From Labilibaculum manganireducens (GTDB taxonomy: Bacteria > Bacteroidota > Bacteroidia > Bacteroidales > Marinifilaceae), in NCBI RefSeq assembly GCF_002843385.1, contig NZ_MVDE01000013.1, forward strand, positions 62,001 through 126,000: 64,000 nucleotides of DNA. The letters are read 5' to 3'. The translations under genes and the position numbers were made by a program. Numbering within the stretch: the first letter of the stretch is position 1; every line of letters begins with the position of its first letter. Positions 55,911-64,000 of this stretch are shown here, piece after piece. Under the pieces are notes generated by a model that was given only the letters and a program-made list of their open reading frames with translations, searched no databases and was not told the origin of the DNA.

Positions 55911-56714
55911 TTAATCTTCTACCGAAAACTCAATCAGGTAACCGTTGTGTTTCCTGATATTAAGAACTTTTCCGTCTTCAAAGATAAGATATTGTCCTTT
56001 AATTCCTTTCAAAATTCCCGAGTATTCTTTCTCCTTTTCGAACCCAAAACTAACTATCTTTTCCGGTTGTGAACTCATAGGATAAATCATCTCAAACACC
56101 TCATCCTCAGCGGAAATATATTGCTGCAATTCAGGATGCAACAAGCCTCCGGCTTTTTTCTTTTCGGATAATAAATCAACACCTTCAGTGTGTTCCAACT
56201 TCAGCATTGCCCGCCAGTTGGTTTTATCCGAGAAATGGTCTTTTAGAGCTACTTCAATAATTCCGGCAATATGACGATTGGGCGTTTTAGCCAATTTAAT
56301 GGCTTTGCTCGCTCCCTGATCCATCCAACGGGTAGGCACCTGCGATTCCCGTGTGACTCCCACTTTCAGATTTCCGGAATAGGCCAGGTATACAAAATGA
56401 GGTTGAAGCGCATTTTTTTTTGCCCATTCCATATCGCGGGAAATTCCCAAATAGGAAAGATCCAGCTCCGGACGAAGAATACTTTCATCAGTCTGCGGAA
56501 GCGTAGTAAAACAAGAATAGCAATATCCCTGCGAGAAAGATGTCTTCGTTTTCTTTCCACAATGAATACAATTAATCTGTCCTAAATAAGTAAATTTTAA
56601 CCTCTTACCTATCAAAAGATTCATTTGAACTACATCTTCGCCTATTGGCAGCTGATACTCAACGATCTCTTTAAGATCAGTTCTCATTTTTCTGATGTTT
56701 CCCTGCTTCTGCAT
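55911..56714 (-). CDS. DUF2797 family protein
   Basis: A 267-residue protein with a zinc-binding knuckle in CIHCGKKTKTSFSQGYC with YSCF just after (two CxxC pairs, about residues 47-70). A YLAYSGNLKVGVTRESQVPTR block resembling a GIY-YIG-like element follows. This composition matches DUF2797, a small conserved family of unknown function. It is 12 bases from the TlpA gene downstream. Confidence 0.85.
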   Translation of the reverse strand: MQKQGNIRKMRTDLKEIVEYQLPIGEDVVQMNLLIGKRLKFTYLGQINCIHCGKKTKTSFSQGYCYSCFTTLPQTDESILRPELDLSYLGISRDMEWAKKNALQPHFVYLAYSGNLKVGVTRESQVPTRWMDQGASKAIKLAKTPNRHIAGIIEVALKDHFSDKTNWRAMLKLEHTEGVDLLSEKKKAGGLLHPELQQYISAEDEVFEMIYPMSSQPEKIVSFGFEKEKEYSGILKGIKGQYLIFEDGKVLNIRKHNGYLIEFSVED

Positions 56715-56726
56715 TCAATTCTCTAT

Positions 56727-57230
56727 TTATAAATTCTCTTGAATCACTTTCATCATATGCCCGAGTTCTTCCTGACTAAAGCCAACTCCCTGCCATACAA
56801 TTTTACCTGTTTTATCAACAATAAAGTTACGGGGAATGTACTGACTCGCAAATTTAGCATACACCTCCCGTTTAGGATCGGGAGCGATAGGAAATGTAAA
56901 GCCTTTTTTCTCGTTGAATGCTTCCAATTGTTCCTTTGTGTGCTCTCGTCCAATAGAAACCATTGCAAAATTTTCATTTTTAAATTTAGGCCACAACTGA
57001 CTTTCAACTTCCGGCAGTTCTTTCATGCAGGGTCCACACCAGGTAGCAAAAAAGTTAACCAAAACAACCTTACCCTTTAAATCACTGATAGCAAATTCTT
57101 TTCCATCCAGAGTAAGAACCGAAAAATTGGGCACCTGATCGCCGGTTTTTACCAGTGATCCTTGTTGATCCTGCGCAAAAAGAGTTGTTGTAGCAACAAT
57201 GGCCAATAGTGTAATGAATATTTTTTTCAT
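56727..57230 (-). CDS. TlpA-like thioredoxin family protein
   Basis: A 167-residue periplasmic thioredoxin-fold protein. The signal peptide is residues 1-19 (LFAQ cleavage). Residues 65-68 are the redox site CGPC in FATWCGPCMKELPE. It probably keeps envelope cysteines reduced, for instance in cytochrome maturation. I chose the ATG at 57230; an ATG at 57257 would put nine residues before the signal. It is transcribed towards the DUF2797 gene and ilvE. Confidence 0.88.
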   Translation of the reverse strand: MKKIFITLLAIVATTTLFAQDQQGSLVKTGDQVPNFSVLTLDGKEFAISDLKGKVVLVNFFATWCGPCMKELPEVESQLWPKFKNENFAMVSIGREHTKEQLEAFNEKKGFTFPIAPDPKREVYAKFASQYIPRNFIVDKTGKIVWQGVGFSQEELGHMMKVIQENL

Positions 57231-57267
57231 GTGTTTATAATTGTAAGTTTTTGTCACATGGAACTTA

Positions 57268-57315
57268 CCATGCCGGGATAATCATCTTCCTGTGTGCCAT
57301 AATTACCTGGCATGG
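57268..57315. repeat. imperfect inverted repeat
   Basis: CCATGCC (57268-57274) pairs with GGCATGG (57309-57315), and pairing continues inward with a few mismatches (GGGATAATCAT against ATAATTACC). It lies in the leader of the TlpA gene, and the 62-codon open frame across it is not convincing as a gene. Confidence 0.5.
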
Positions 57316-57432
57316 ACGTTTCATGTTTGATTTTGTTTACATCAATACTATATTCTTTCTTATTCCGTCGCGAATAACGATATCTCATCTGTTTAAATAA
57401 AACCGCGCGACAGTTTACAACTATTACAATCA

Positions 57433-57451
57433 CACAGGGCATTGCCCTGTG
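57433..57451. repeat. near-perfect palindrome
   Basis: CACAGGGCA-T-TGCCCTGTG, a 9-bp perfect stem around one base. A partial echo (CAGGGCAA) follows at about 57470. It could be a protein-binding site or part of a transcription stop. Confidence 0.6.
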
Positions 57452-57524
57452 CTATATTACTTGTCCTTTTCAGGGCAAATTTTCAAACTCTTCAAAACTT
57501 TATTGACTTCAGACTTTAGACTCT

Positions 57525-58781
57525 CTACTGAATTAAGTCGTTGGTCACCTCTACAATCTTATACAATTTATCCGACCGGCGAATCATTGTATCCATTGAA
57601 ATGGAAAAGCTATCGCCTTTAACGGCTTTTTCGACTGATTTCAGATCAACCCGAATTTCTTTTACGGTTGTTTCAATTACTCCGGTTGTTGGCCCGGTTA
57701 TCAAAATCTGATCACCCACCTTTAATTCCTGCGATTCCAATAAGAATTCGGCCACTTTAATCTTGGCAAAGTAATTGGTTCCCTTACCAATCAACATCTT
57801 GCGCTTGGTTGCCCGGTTGCCGTACTCCTCACTCCATTCTCCAATCTTTTGTCCGAGATAATAACCATCCCAAAAACCACGATTAAAAACTGTTGCCAGA
57901 TTCTCCATCCATTGGTCGATTTTATCACGGGTATAATCACCTTCCAAATACGCATCAACAGCTTCGTTATAATTTGAAACCACTGTTTTTACATATTCCG
58001 GAGAGCGGGCCCGGCCTTCAAATTTCAAGACACGAACTCCTGCATCGAGCATTTTATTTAGAAAACCAATGGTGCACAAATCTTTTGGCGACATGATGTA
58101 TTCATTATCGATCTCCAGCTGATTTCCAGATTCTTTTTCGGTAACCGTATAGGCTTTTCGGCATGTTTGCATGCAGGCACCACGATTTGCCGATGAATTT
58201 TTTTCGTGCAGACTCAAGTAGCATTTGCCTGAAACGGCCATACACAATGCTCCGTGGGCAAACATTTCAATCTGAATCAACTCCCCTTTTGGCCCGCGGA
58301 TTTCTTCCTCAACAATTTGCTTGTAAATGGCGGCTACCTGATTCAAATTCAATTCCCGAGCCAGAACTACCACATCGGCATACTGAGCATAAAACTTCAC
58401 TGCCTCGATGTTGGTAATGTTGCATTGGGTGGAAATGTGAACTTCCACATCAATTGTTCGGGCATACATGATTGCAGAAACATCGGCAGCAATAATCGCT
58501 GTTACACCACCTTCTTTTGCTGCATCAACAATTTTGTGCATTACTTTAATGTCATGATCGAACAAAACCGTATTTACCGTTAGGTACGACTTGATATTAT
58601 TCTCCTTACATATGGATGCAATATTGTGTAAATCTTCGATGGTGAAATTATTCGAAGATCTCGATCTCATGTTCAACTGCTCAATGCCAAAATAGATAGA
58701 ATTGGCTCCTCCCTGTATAGCTGCCATTAAAGATTCATACGAACCAACCGGAGCCATTAATTCAATTTCGCTTCTCTTCAT
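57525..58781 (-). CDS. U32 peptidase family protein (TrhP/YegQ-like)
   Basis: A 418-residue member of the U32 family. The family blocks are SYESLMAAIQGGANSIYFG at the start, HISTQCNITN, AHGALCMAVSGKCYLS, and a cluster of Cys residues in NRGACMQTCR that probably binds an iron-sulphur cluster. The closest known function is tRNA hydroxylation (TrhP/YegQ) using prephenate; others process rRNA (RlhA). Its assigned role is therefore RNA modification rather than peptide hydrolysis (inference). It appears monocistronic. Confidence 0.85.
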   Translation of the reverse strand: MKRSEIELMAPVGSYESLMAAIQGGANSIYFGIEQLNMRSRSSNNFTIEDLHNIASICKENNIKSYLTVNTVLFDHDIKVMHKIVDAAKEGGVTAIIAADVSAIMYARTIDVEVHISTQCNITNIEAVKFYAQYADVVVLARELNLNQVAAIYKQIVEEEIRGPKGELIQIEMFAHGALCMAVSGKCYLSLHEKNSSANRGACMQTCRKAYTVTEKESGNQLEIDNEYIMSPKDLCTIGFLNKMLDAGVRVLKFEGRARSPEYVKTVVSNYNEAVDAYLEGDYTRDKIDQWMENLATVFNRGFWDGYYLGQKIGEWSEEYGNRATKRKMLIGKGTNYFAKIKVAEFLLESQELKVGDQILITGPTTGVIETTVKEIRVDLKSVEKAVKGDSFSISMDTMIRRSDKLYKIVEVTNDLIQ

Positions 58782-59308
58782 CTAAAAAATTCCCTTAAAC
58801 TCGAAATAAAAAAATATACCTCAGTAAGTTAATAATGCTGTTAACTATCAAGTTTTTCAAACATATACCTTCTTTCTGATTCTCAGCAAAAGTAATCTTT
58901 ATGAGCCATTCCTGCAAAACAAATAAGCAAACTAATTAAAGGCCAAACAAAATACAATTTGTTCCTGTAAACTCTCTTTTGTATTCAATAATATTAAAAA
59001 TCAAGCTCGTTTATTTGGATTAAAAAAAGGAAGTTGTTAATTTGAGTTAATTCACGTTAACTGAAGTTAATAACGCGCTATAAACCTCAATAATACTGAA
59101 CTTTACACTTAGTGATGATTATTTTGAAATAACGCTAGAAACTCAAAAATGTTAGTACATTTGGCCAAGTCTCACGAACACATTTTAAGCTTATAGATAT
59201 TCAAATTATATGTAAAGCATAACATTATGCAATAATGTTAGAGGTGTAAAAAGTGCACGTATTAGGAAAATGATGAAAAGTCTATAATTTAAAAGGGAAA
59301 TTGATTAT
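58782..59308. other. intergenic region between divergent genes
   Basis: More than 500 bases with no gene. The most striking part is the set of four phased 10-bp repeats at 59036-59075, listed separately. Confidence 0.6.
59036..59075. promoter_or_regulatory. four phased 10-bp direct repeats (possible operator)
   Basis: GTTAATTTGA, GTTAATTCAC, GTTAACTGAA and GTTAATAACG follow each other without gaps. All begin GTTAA and are spaced by one helical turn, as cooperative binding sites often are. They lie between the U32 gene (minus strand) and the serine hydrolase gene (plus strand), about 235-270 bases from each. Confidence 0.4.
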
Positions 59309-60232
59309 ATGAAAACGCGATTTATAGTATTAACAGTTTTATTAGTTGTTGTATATTTTGGTTGTGCAAACAAATCGATTAATGAACAAGTAGTAAGAAA
59401 GGAAATGGCTTTGCCTTTAAGAACAGGCGATCTAATCCCTTTGCATGATTTGAAGAGCAGCGATTTACAAGATAAGCTAGATAGAAAATTAAAAAAGAAC
59501 ACTAAATGGAAGCGACTGATTGAAAATAAGAAAATGGCAGTTGGTTTGGTCGATTTACGAGATTTAAACAACATTCGTTTTGCCAGTGTAAACGGTGATA
59601 ATATAATGTACGCTGCTAGCTTGCCAAAAATTGCCGTTTTATTAGCAACAGCTGATGCATTAGAAAAGGGAGAATTGGAAGAAACCCCGGCTATTTTAAG
59701 CGATATGAGACTTATGATGAGCCGATCGAACAACCAGGCAACCACTCGTTTAATTGACTTATTGGGTTACGAAAAGATTAAAGACGTTTTGATGGATCCT
59801 GCTTATAAACTCTACGATGAAGAACAAGGTGGAGGATTATGGGTTGGTAAGCGTTATGCTAAAACCGGTTCACGATATCCGGAACCTCTTAAAGGAATTA
59901 GTCATGCAGCAACTGCAAATCAAGTTTGTCGTTTTTATTACATGCTGATTAACGGTGAATTGGTAAGCCCTGATCGATCAAGTCAGATGTTGGAAATGAT
60001 GGTTGATCCTGAACTTCACCACAAATTTGTAAATACCATCGAAAAAGTTCGTCCAAATGCGAAGTTATTCCGAAAATCAGGAACTTGGAAAAATTTCCAT
60101 GCCGATTCTATTCTAGTTTGGGGGAAAGAAGATCGCTTTATTTTAGTAGGTTTACTGCAAGATGATGATGGTGAAAGAATTCTAAGACAGCTGGTTTTGG
60201 AAGTTGAAGATGTATTAGACGACAAAAGTTAA
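59309..60232 (+). CDS. lipoprotein serine hydrolase, class A beta-lactamase/PBP-like
   Basis: A 307-residue lipoprotein (SPII Cys at residue 19, YFGCAN). The three penicillin-binding-protein motifs are present: SxxK in S104-LPK107, SxN-type in SRSNN (residues 138-142), and KSGTW late in the sequence instead of KTG. It could be a carboxypeptidase, an esterase or an inactive relative; true beta-lactamases usually carry KTG, so resistance should not be assumed. A second gene of this family lies at 63400, on the other side of the large transporter gene. Confidence 0.78.
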   Translation: MKTRFIVLTVLLVVVYFGCANKSINEQVVRKEMALPLRTGDLIPLHDLKSSDLQDKLDRKLKKNTKWKRLIENKKMAVGLVDLRDLNNIRFASVNGDNIMYAASLPKIAVLLATADALEKGELEETPAILSDMRLMMSRSNNQATTRLIDLLGYEKIKDVLMDPAYKLYDEEQGGGLWVGKRYAKTGSRYPEPLKGISHAATANQVCRFYYMLINGELVSPDRSSQMLEMMVDPELHHKFVNTIEKVRPNAKLFRKSGTWKNFHADSILVWGKEDRFILVGLLQDDDGERILRQLVLEVEDVLDDKS

Positions 60233-60320
60233 GATGAATTCCTTTTTAAAAATAACGCGAAGTAGATTCTAAATCATCTTTTAATTACTATAAATCTGAT
60301 TTCCTTACATTACGAATGGC

Positions 60321-60345
60321 AAAAAACAATCAGCAAACTGATTGT
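60321..60345 (-). terminator. hairpin with terminator geometry on the minus strand
   Basis: ACAATCAG (60326-60333) and CTGATTGT (60338-60345), four-base loop. The run of As on the plus-strand side (60321-60326) becomes a T-run after the hairpin only for minus-strand transcripts. No minus-strand gene ends here, so it may stop antisense or small-RNA transcription. The rest of 60233-60534 holds nothing recognised. Confidence 0.45.
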
Positions 60346-60534
60346 AAGGCATTTAATAGCTTAACACTTACAAGCACATCCGCATCAAACTAAGATCAAA
60401 TTAAAATATTTAATGAAATTGAGAAAGAACTTAACATTTTTTTCTCAATTTTGTTGCTTTATTAAATACCGTTTTAGCAACAATCCAAAATACAAGACTT
60501 TTAAACCTAACTATATACTACCAGATTATACCGA

Positions 60535-63387
60535 ATGAAAAATTTTGAGAGTTCTGTTAGAAATGTTTTCCAGGAAGCTTTTCAATACTTTTTAAACAAA
60601 TCGTTCGATATTCGAGTAGGCGAATATCGAAGGGTTGTTTTAATGCAAGTCAATATCTTTTTGATCATCTCTACTCTATTGATCATTAAGCCAATTGTTA
60701 ATTCGCTTTTTCTTTCCTCTTTCGGCTATTCCTATCTTCCTACAGCATTTATTATAGTTTCCATTTTTGCTGTCGCAATTTCAAGATTGTATTCTCGTTT
60801 GCTATCGAAATTTCCATTCGATAAAATTATGACCCGAACTCTTCTGATTTCCGTCATAACCCTATTGGTATTTGGTTTATTGCTTCGTTTAAACATACTT
60901 GTACAAGTTGTTCTTTTGCTGTTTTACGTTTGGGTGGCACTTTTTGCAGTAGTCTCCTCTTCGCAATTTTGGGTATTAGCCAATATTATTTTTAATGCAC
61001 GAGAGGCCAAGCGGGTTTTTGGTTTTATTGGTGCCGGAGCAATTGCCGGAGGAATTTTTGGTGGATATCTCACATCCATTATGGCGCCACTAATAGGCAG
61101 CGAAAATCTTATTTTTCTGAGTATGCTGGTATTACTGCCAAGCATTTGGATTACGAAAAAAATTTGGGCCGAAAGAGACAGTGAGCAGCAACATGTGCAA
61201 CAACAAAAAGTACAGGAAGAAAACCTTACTGAAAACCCTTATCAGTTAATTAAAAAATCGCGACATTTAAGCTTAATGGCCGGCATTATTGGAGTAAGCG
61301 TTGTTGTGGCTAAACTTGTTGACTACCAATTTAGTGCAATAGCCTCTACGGCTATCCTTGATCCGGACCGATTGACCGCATTCTTTGGCTTTTGGTTTTC
61401 GAACTTTAACCTGTTATCGCTCTTTATTCAATTGTTTCTTACCCGACGAATTGTTGGTGTATTTGGCGTTGGAAGCTCTCTGCTTATTCTGCCTGGAGCC
61501 ATATTTTTAGGCGCTTTAGGCATGCTATTTTTTCCAATACTTGGTGCTGCAATATTCATCAAATTATGCGATGGTAGTTTAAAACAATCTATAAATAAAT
61601 CGGCAACGGAACTGTTAGCCTTGCCAATACCCCTCGAAATTAAGAGCAAAACCAAATCTTATATTGATGTTACTGTGGATAGTGTTGCCTCAGGAATTGG
61701 CGGATTGCTATTGTTTTTTCTTGTAAATGGATTACAACTTTCTACTAATTGGATCAGTTTAATGATTATTGGCTTGCTTATTCTTTGGATCTACTTTGCC
61801 TTGCAGGTAAGAAAAGAATATTTAAAATCGTTTAAACTGAAAATCAGTAAAAAAATTAGTCGGAAAAAAGCAGACAAACAGGCCCAAACCACCGAATCGG
61901 TTATTAGTAATCTGCAAAGGCAATTGGAAAGTAATAAGGAGAGTCATTTACTATACATTATTCAAAAAACACGCGAAGTACCTAGAGAAGAGTTTTATGT
62001 GCGACTTAAAAAACTACTCTCGCATGAATCGGGAAAAATAAGATCGGAAGTAATTACCAGTCTTAAATCCTATATCAATCACAATTTATCGGGCGACATG
62101 CTTCTTTTGGTGAATGATGATGACCAAGAGGTTCGTGTGAGTGCTTTTGAATATTTAATTGCCTTAGCACCAGGCAACCGGGTGAAACTGATTGAGTCTT
62201 ATTTAGAGCATGAAGACGAGAAAATACGTGAGTCTGCCTTGTTGGCATTGGCAATCGAAACTCGTGGAAATCAAGAGCTTCAAGACTGGTTTTCTTTTGG
62301 TGATCGCTTACAAATGCGAATTCAGCAAATGAATAAAACAGAAGATTTAAGCGAGAAAGATAAATTACACCAACATATTATTCAGGTTATTGGAGTTTCG
62401 AGTGCTTCGGGATATTTTAGCTACCTGCAAAATGCTTTTCATCACGAAAGGGAAGATATTGTAAGCAAAGCGATTGAGGCTGCTGGGAATACCGCCCATC
62501 CTCAATTTATAAGTGTATTGGTGAATTTTTTAAATCAAAAGGCATTTCTTCCAACGGCACAAACTGCTTTAGCAAATTATAGCAGTCGGGCTTTTCCTGT
62601 ATTTCACAAACTAATTAAAGACGAGAAAATATCGGTAGAGTTAGTGAGGAGACTACCTGTGATTGCTCAAAAAATTAACAGTCAAAAATCAATTGATTTC
62701 CTATTTTTCTTGCTCGACTATGAGGATTATATGGTTCATTTGGAAAGTTTAAAGGCTCTCACCAATATCAAACAAAGTTTTCCTAATTTGTTTTTTGATA
62801 AAAAACTGGTTATGAGCCTTATTGTGGAGGAAATACACCTGTGCCAGAACAGTTTAGTCGTTCTAAATTCAAAATTTGTTACTAAAGTGGATACGGATTC
62901 TATTCCGTTTAAGATTTTAGATGCCCGAAATAGTTTGATTAATTTATTGGAACGAAGGCTGGATGGCAGTTTAGAGCGTATTTTCCGCTTGCTTGAGCTA
63001 CGATATCCTCCTGAAGATATCCTAACTGTTTATAAAGGTATTCAAAGCGATAAGGCCGATCTTAGAATGAATGCGATCGAATTTCTGGATAATTTATTGG
63101 AGTCTCGTTTGAAAAAGATTTTAATACCAGTACTGGAAACAGCCATATTGAATAGTATGGCTGAACCAGTTTTTAGTTTGTTTGCTGAAAAAGAACCCGA
63201 TGAATTTGGATGCTACCGACTTATATTAGAAGGAGTAGACGTAAAACTAAAATTAGCCGTGTTCTATTTACTAGAACAACTTAGTGATCCTAAGTTTTTG
63301 CCACTTATCCAAACTTATCTAGATTCTGAAAACCTGAAAATCCGCAAATTTGCCGAAAAAGCACAACAGGCCATGCAAGTAGATTAA
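60535..63387 (+). CDS. Npt1/Npt2-like nucleotide transporter with HEAT-repeat tail
   Basis: A 950-residue protein in two parts. Residues about 35-425 hold about 12 membrane segments in the pattern of the ATP/ADP translocase (Npt/AAA transporter) superfamily, also close to MFS: VNIFLIISTLLIIKPIVNSL, SSSQFWVLANIIFNAREAKR, and FGFIGAGAIAGGIFGGYLT. Residues about 480-950 are helical repeats of the HEAT type (for example VRVSAFEYLIALAPG, IRESALLALAIE). Similar fusions are known in free-living Bacteroidota, where nucleotide uptake is unlikely and the tail may be a scaffold. Membrane location is clear; the substrate is not. Confidence 0.8.
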   Translation: MKNFESSVRNVFQEAFQYFLNKSFDIRVGEYRRVVLMQVNIFLIISTLLIIKPIVNSLFLSSFGYSYLPTAFIIVSIFAVAISRLYSRLLSKFPFDKIMTRTLLISVITLLVFGLLLRLNILVQVVLLLFYVWVALFAVVSSSQFWVLANIIFNAREAKRVFGFIGAGAIAGGIFGGYLTSIMAPLIGSENLIFLSMLVLLPSIWITKKIWAERDSEQQHVQQQKVQEENLTENPYQLIKKSRHLSLMAGIIGVSVVVAKLVDYQFSAIASTAILDPDRLTAFFGFWFSNFNLLSLFIQLFLTRRIVGVFGVGSSLLILPGAIFLGALGMLFFPILGAAIFIKLCDGSLKQSINKSATELLALPIPLEIKSKTKSYIDVTVDSVASGIGGLLLFFLVNGLQLSTNWISLMIIGLLILWIYFALQVRKEYLKSFKLKISKKISRKKADKQAQTTESVISNLQRQLESNKESHLLYIIQKTREVPREEFYVRLKKLLSHESGKIRSEVITSLKSYINHNLSGDMLLLVNDDDQEVRVSAFEYLIALAPGNRVKLIESYLEHEDEKIRESALLALAIETRGNQELQDWFSFGDRLQMRIQQMNKTEDLSEKDKLHQHIIQVIGVSSASGYFSYLQNAFHHEREDIVSKAIEAAGNTAHPQFISVLVNFLNQKAFLPTAQTALANYSSRAFPVFHKLIKDEKISVELVRRLPVIAQKINSQKSIDFLFFLLDYEDYMVHLESLKALTNIKQSFPNLFFDKKLVMSLIVEEIHLCQNSLVVLNSKFVTKVDTDSIPFKILDARNSLINLLERRLDGSLERIFRLLELRYPPEDILTVYKGIQSDKADLRMNAIEFLDNLLESRLKKILIPVLETAILNSMAEPVFSLFAEKEPDEFGCYRLILEGVDVKLKLAVFYLLEQLSDPKFLPLIQTYLDSENLKIRKFAEKAQQAMQVD

Positions 63388-63399
63388 TTGATGATCGGA

Positions 63400-64000
63400 T
63401 TAGGGTTTCCGAATCAAATCATCAATACTACTGGCCAAGCCCATATGATCGAGGTTGGAATTCTTTCGTAGCACATTAGTCATGAGTACCACCATGTATG
63501 TGGCCCCATCGGGCTGTTCTACAATCACAACTGAGTTCATATAGTTCTGAACATTACCCATGTACTTTTTGCAGGTAAAGCCTTCTTCGGGTTTACACTG
63601 ATACAAGCTGCCCGATTTAAAATAGATAGCCGCCTTGCTTAATCGAGGGGATGATCCATAGCGAATTCGTCGATCGGTCATGTACATCATTCTTTTGATC
63701 TCCAAACTTGACTTGTAATCGACAATTTTACCCCGCTCAATAGCAATTAGGAACTTCATTAAGCCACGCGGACTGCCAATGCTTCCTCCCGAACCAGGAA
63801 TAATCCTTTTCGCTCCCTGAGTAAACATACTCCCCAGTCGCCATTCCTCCTCGCTAATTCCAATTTTTAGCAAAGGCTCATTCACTACCAAATTAGACAA
63901 ATTTTGCAAGCTGGCTCGGGGTGTTGTTTTAAAATACGCTGCAGTCTGCTCCTCGGTAAGATTCGGGTAATCTTGTCCGAAGGCACGCATTAGCAAGGCT
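63400..64000 (-). CDS. serine hydrolase, PBP/beta-lactamase-like, N-terminal part outside window
   Basis: The frame runs to the right edge of the window, so the N-terminal part, including the SxxK motif, is missing from view. The C-terminal ~200 residues show GSGGSIGSPRGLMKFL and the KSG motif in AIYFKSGSLYQC, the equivalent of KTG in penicillin-binding proteins and class A beta-lactamases. A Cys pair-rich segment (YQCKPEEGFTCKK) is unusual. It faces the large transporter gene with a gap of 12 bases. Together with the gene at 59309 it gives two such enzymes around one transporter. Confidence 0.75.
   Translation of the reverse strand, partial: ALLMRAFGQDYPNLTEEQTAAYFKTTPRASLQNLSNLVVNEPLLKIGISEEEWRLGSMFTQGAKRIIPGSGGSIGSPRGLMKFLIAIERGKIVDYKSSLEIKRMMYMTDRRIRYGSSPRLSKAAIYFKSGSLYQCKPEEGFTCKKYMGNVQNYMNSVVIVEQPDGATYMVVLMTNVLRKNSNLDHMGLASSIDDLIRKP

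Noticed and set aside
57254-57442. 62-codon minus-strand open reading frame upstream of the TlpA gene
   Set aside because: It covers inverted repeats, has no homology that I recognise, and codon pattern looks random; the leader of the thioredoxin gene is a better explanation.
59309-60232. True class A beta-lactamase
   Set aside because: The KTG motif is KSG and the Glu166 region is not recognisable; context suggests a cell-wall hydrolase-like protein, so resistance is not claimed.

Overview
The window looks like a stretch of a Bacteroidota chromosome, most likely order Marinilabiliales or a close relative (inference). Supporting signs are the ftsX-DUF3098-uppP-truB-queA gene order, a C-terminal type IX secretion sorting domain, many short SPII lipoprotein signals, low-to-middle GC, and several promoters of the Bacteroidota type (TTG/TTTG about 18-20 bases before TAnnTTTG).

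3-11,145: surface-polymer locus. A YfhO-type membrane protein (5' cut), two CDP-glycerol glycerophosphotransferase-like enzymes, a fused CDP-ribitol synthesis enzyme (Acs1-like), a pyruvyl-transferase-like protein, a glycerol-3-phosphate cytidylyltransferase and a flippase together suggest a teichoic-acid-like or capsule-like polyol-phosphate polymer. The locus is interrupted by an FGE-domain lipoprotein gene and by two gene remnants: a 100-bp tail of a second tagD copy and the 3' end of a probable polymerase.

11,335-30,626: mostly ordinary chromosome. Contents include the ftsX-to-queA block, a truncated haemoglobin, a 2-hydroxyacid dehydrogenase, an orphan class-1 isoprenoid enzyme next to a MarR regulator, a four-gene operon with two fold-type III amino-acid racemases and an M20 hydrolase, a YcaQ-like DNA glycosylase, and a GT4/GH130 cluster in which the middle glycosyltransferase has lost its centre.

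30,627-46,869: accessory region, the most unusual part. It may be a genomic island ending at a tRNA-Arg(CCU) gene, because a 16-bp near-copy of that tRNA's 3' end lies about 15.7 kb away in the right orientation. Inside are long imperfect palindromes separating single compact genes (a HEPN-domain protein and a PQQ-propeller lipoprotein). The short boxes at the two ends of each unit are exact reverse complements of each other, the arrangement found in integron gene cassettes. No integrase is in view, so this resembles an integrase-less attC cluster (CALIN). A third unit would span 12 kb and holds a heptapeptide-repeat protein with a helical partner, a ten-gene aldo-keto reductase/esterase operon and a divergent AraC regulator. 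Two copies of another hairpin element, with compensated stem changes, flank that gene content. Tandem repeats of 41 bp and 194 bp lie near the two ends of the accessory region.

46,870-64,000: chromosome again: tRNA-Arg, recO, a T9SS propeller protein, an ITP/XTP pyrophosphatase, a universal stress protein, an adenylyl cyclase/HD fusion, two aminotransferases, DUF2797, a TlpA-like thioredoxin, a U32 peptidase-family protein, and two penicillin-binding-protein-like serine hydrolases either side of an ATP/ADP-translocase-like protein with a HEAT-repeat tail. The last gene runs off the right edge.

All identifications are from reading the sequence and from family knowledge; no database search was run.
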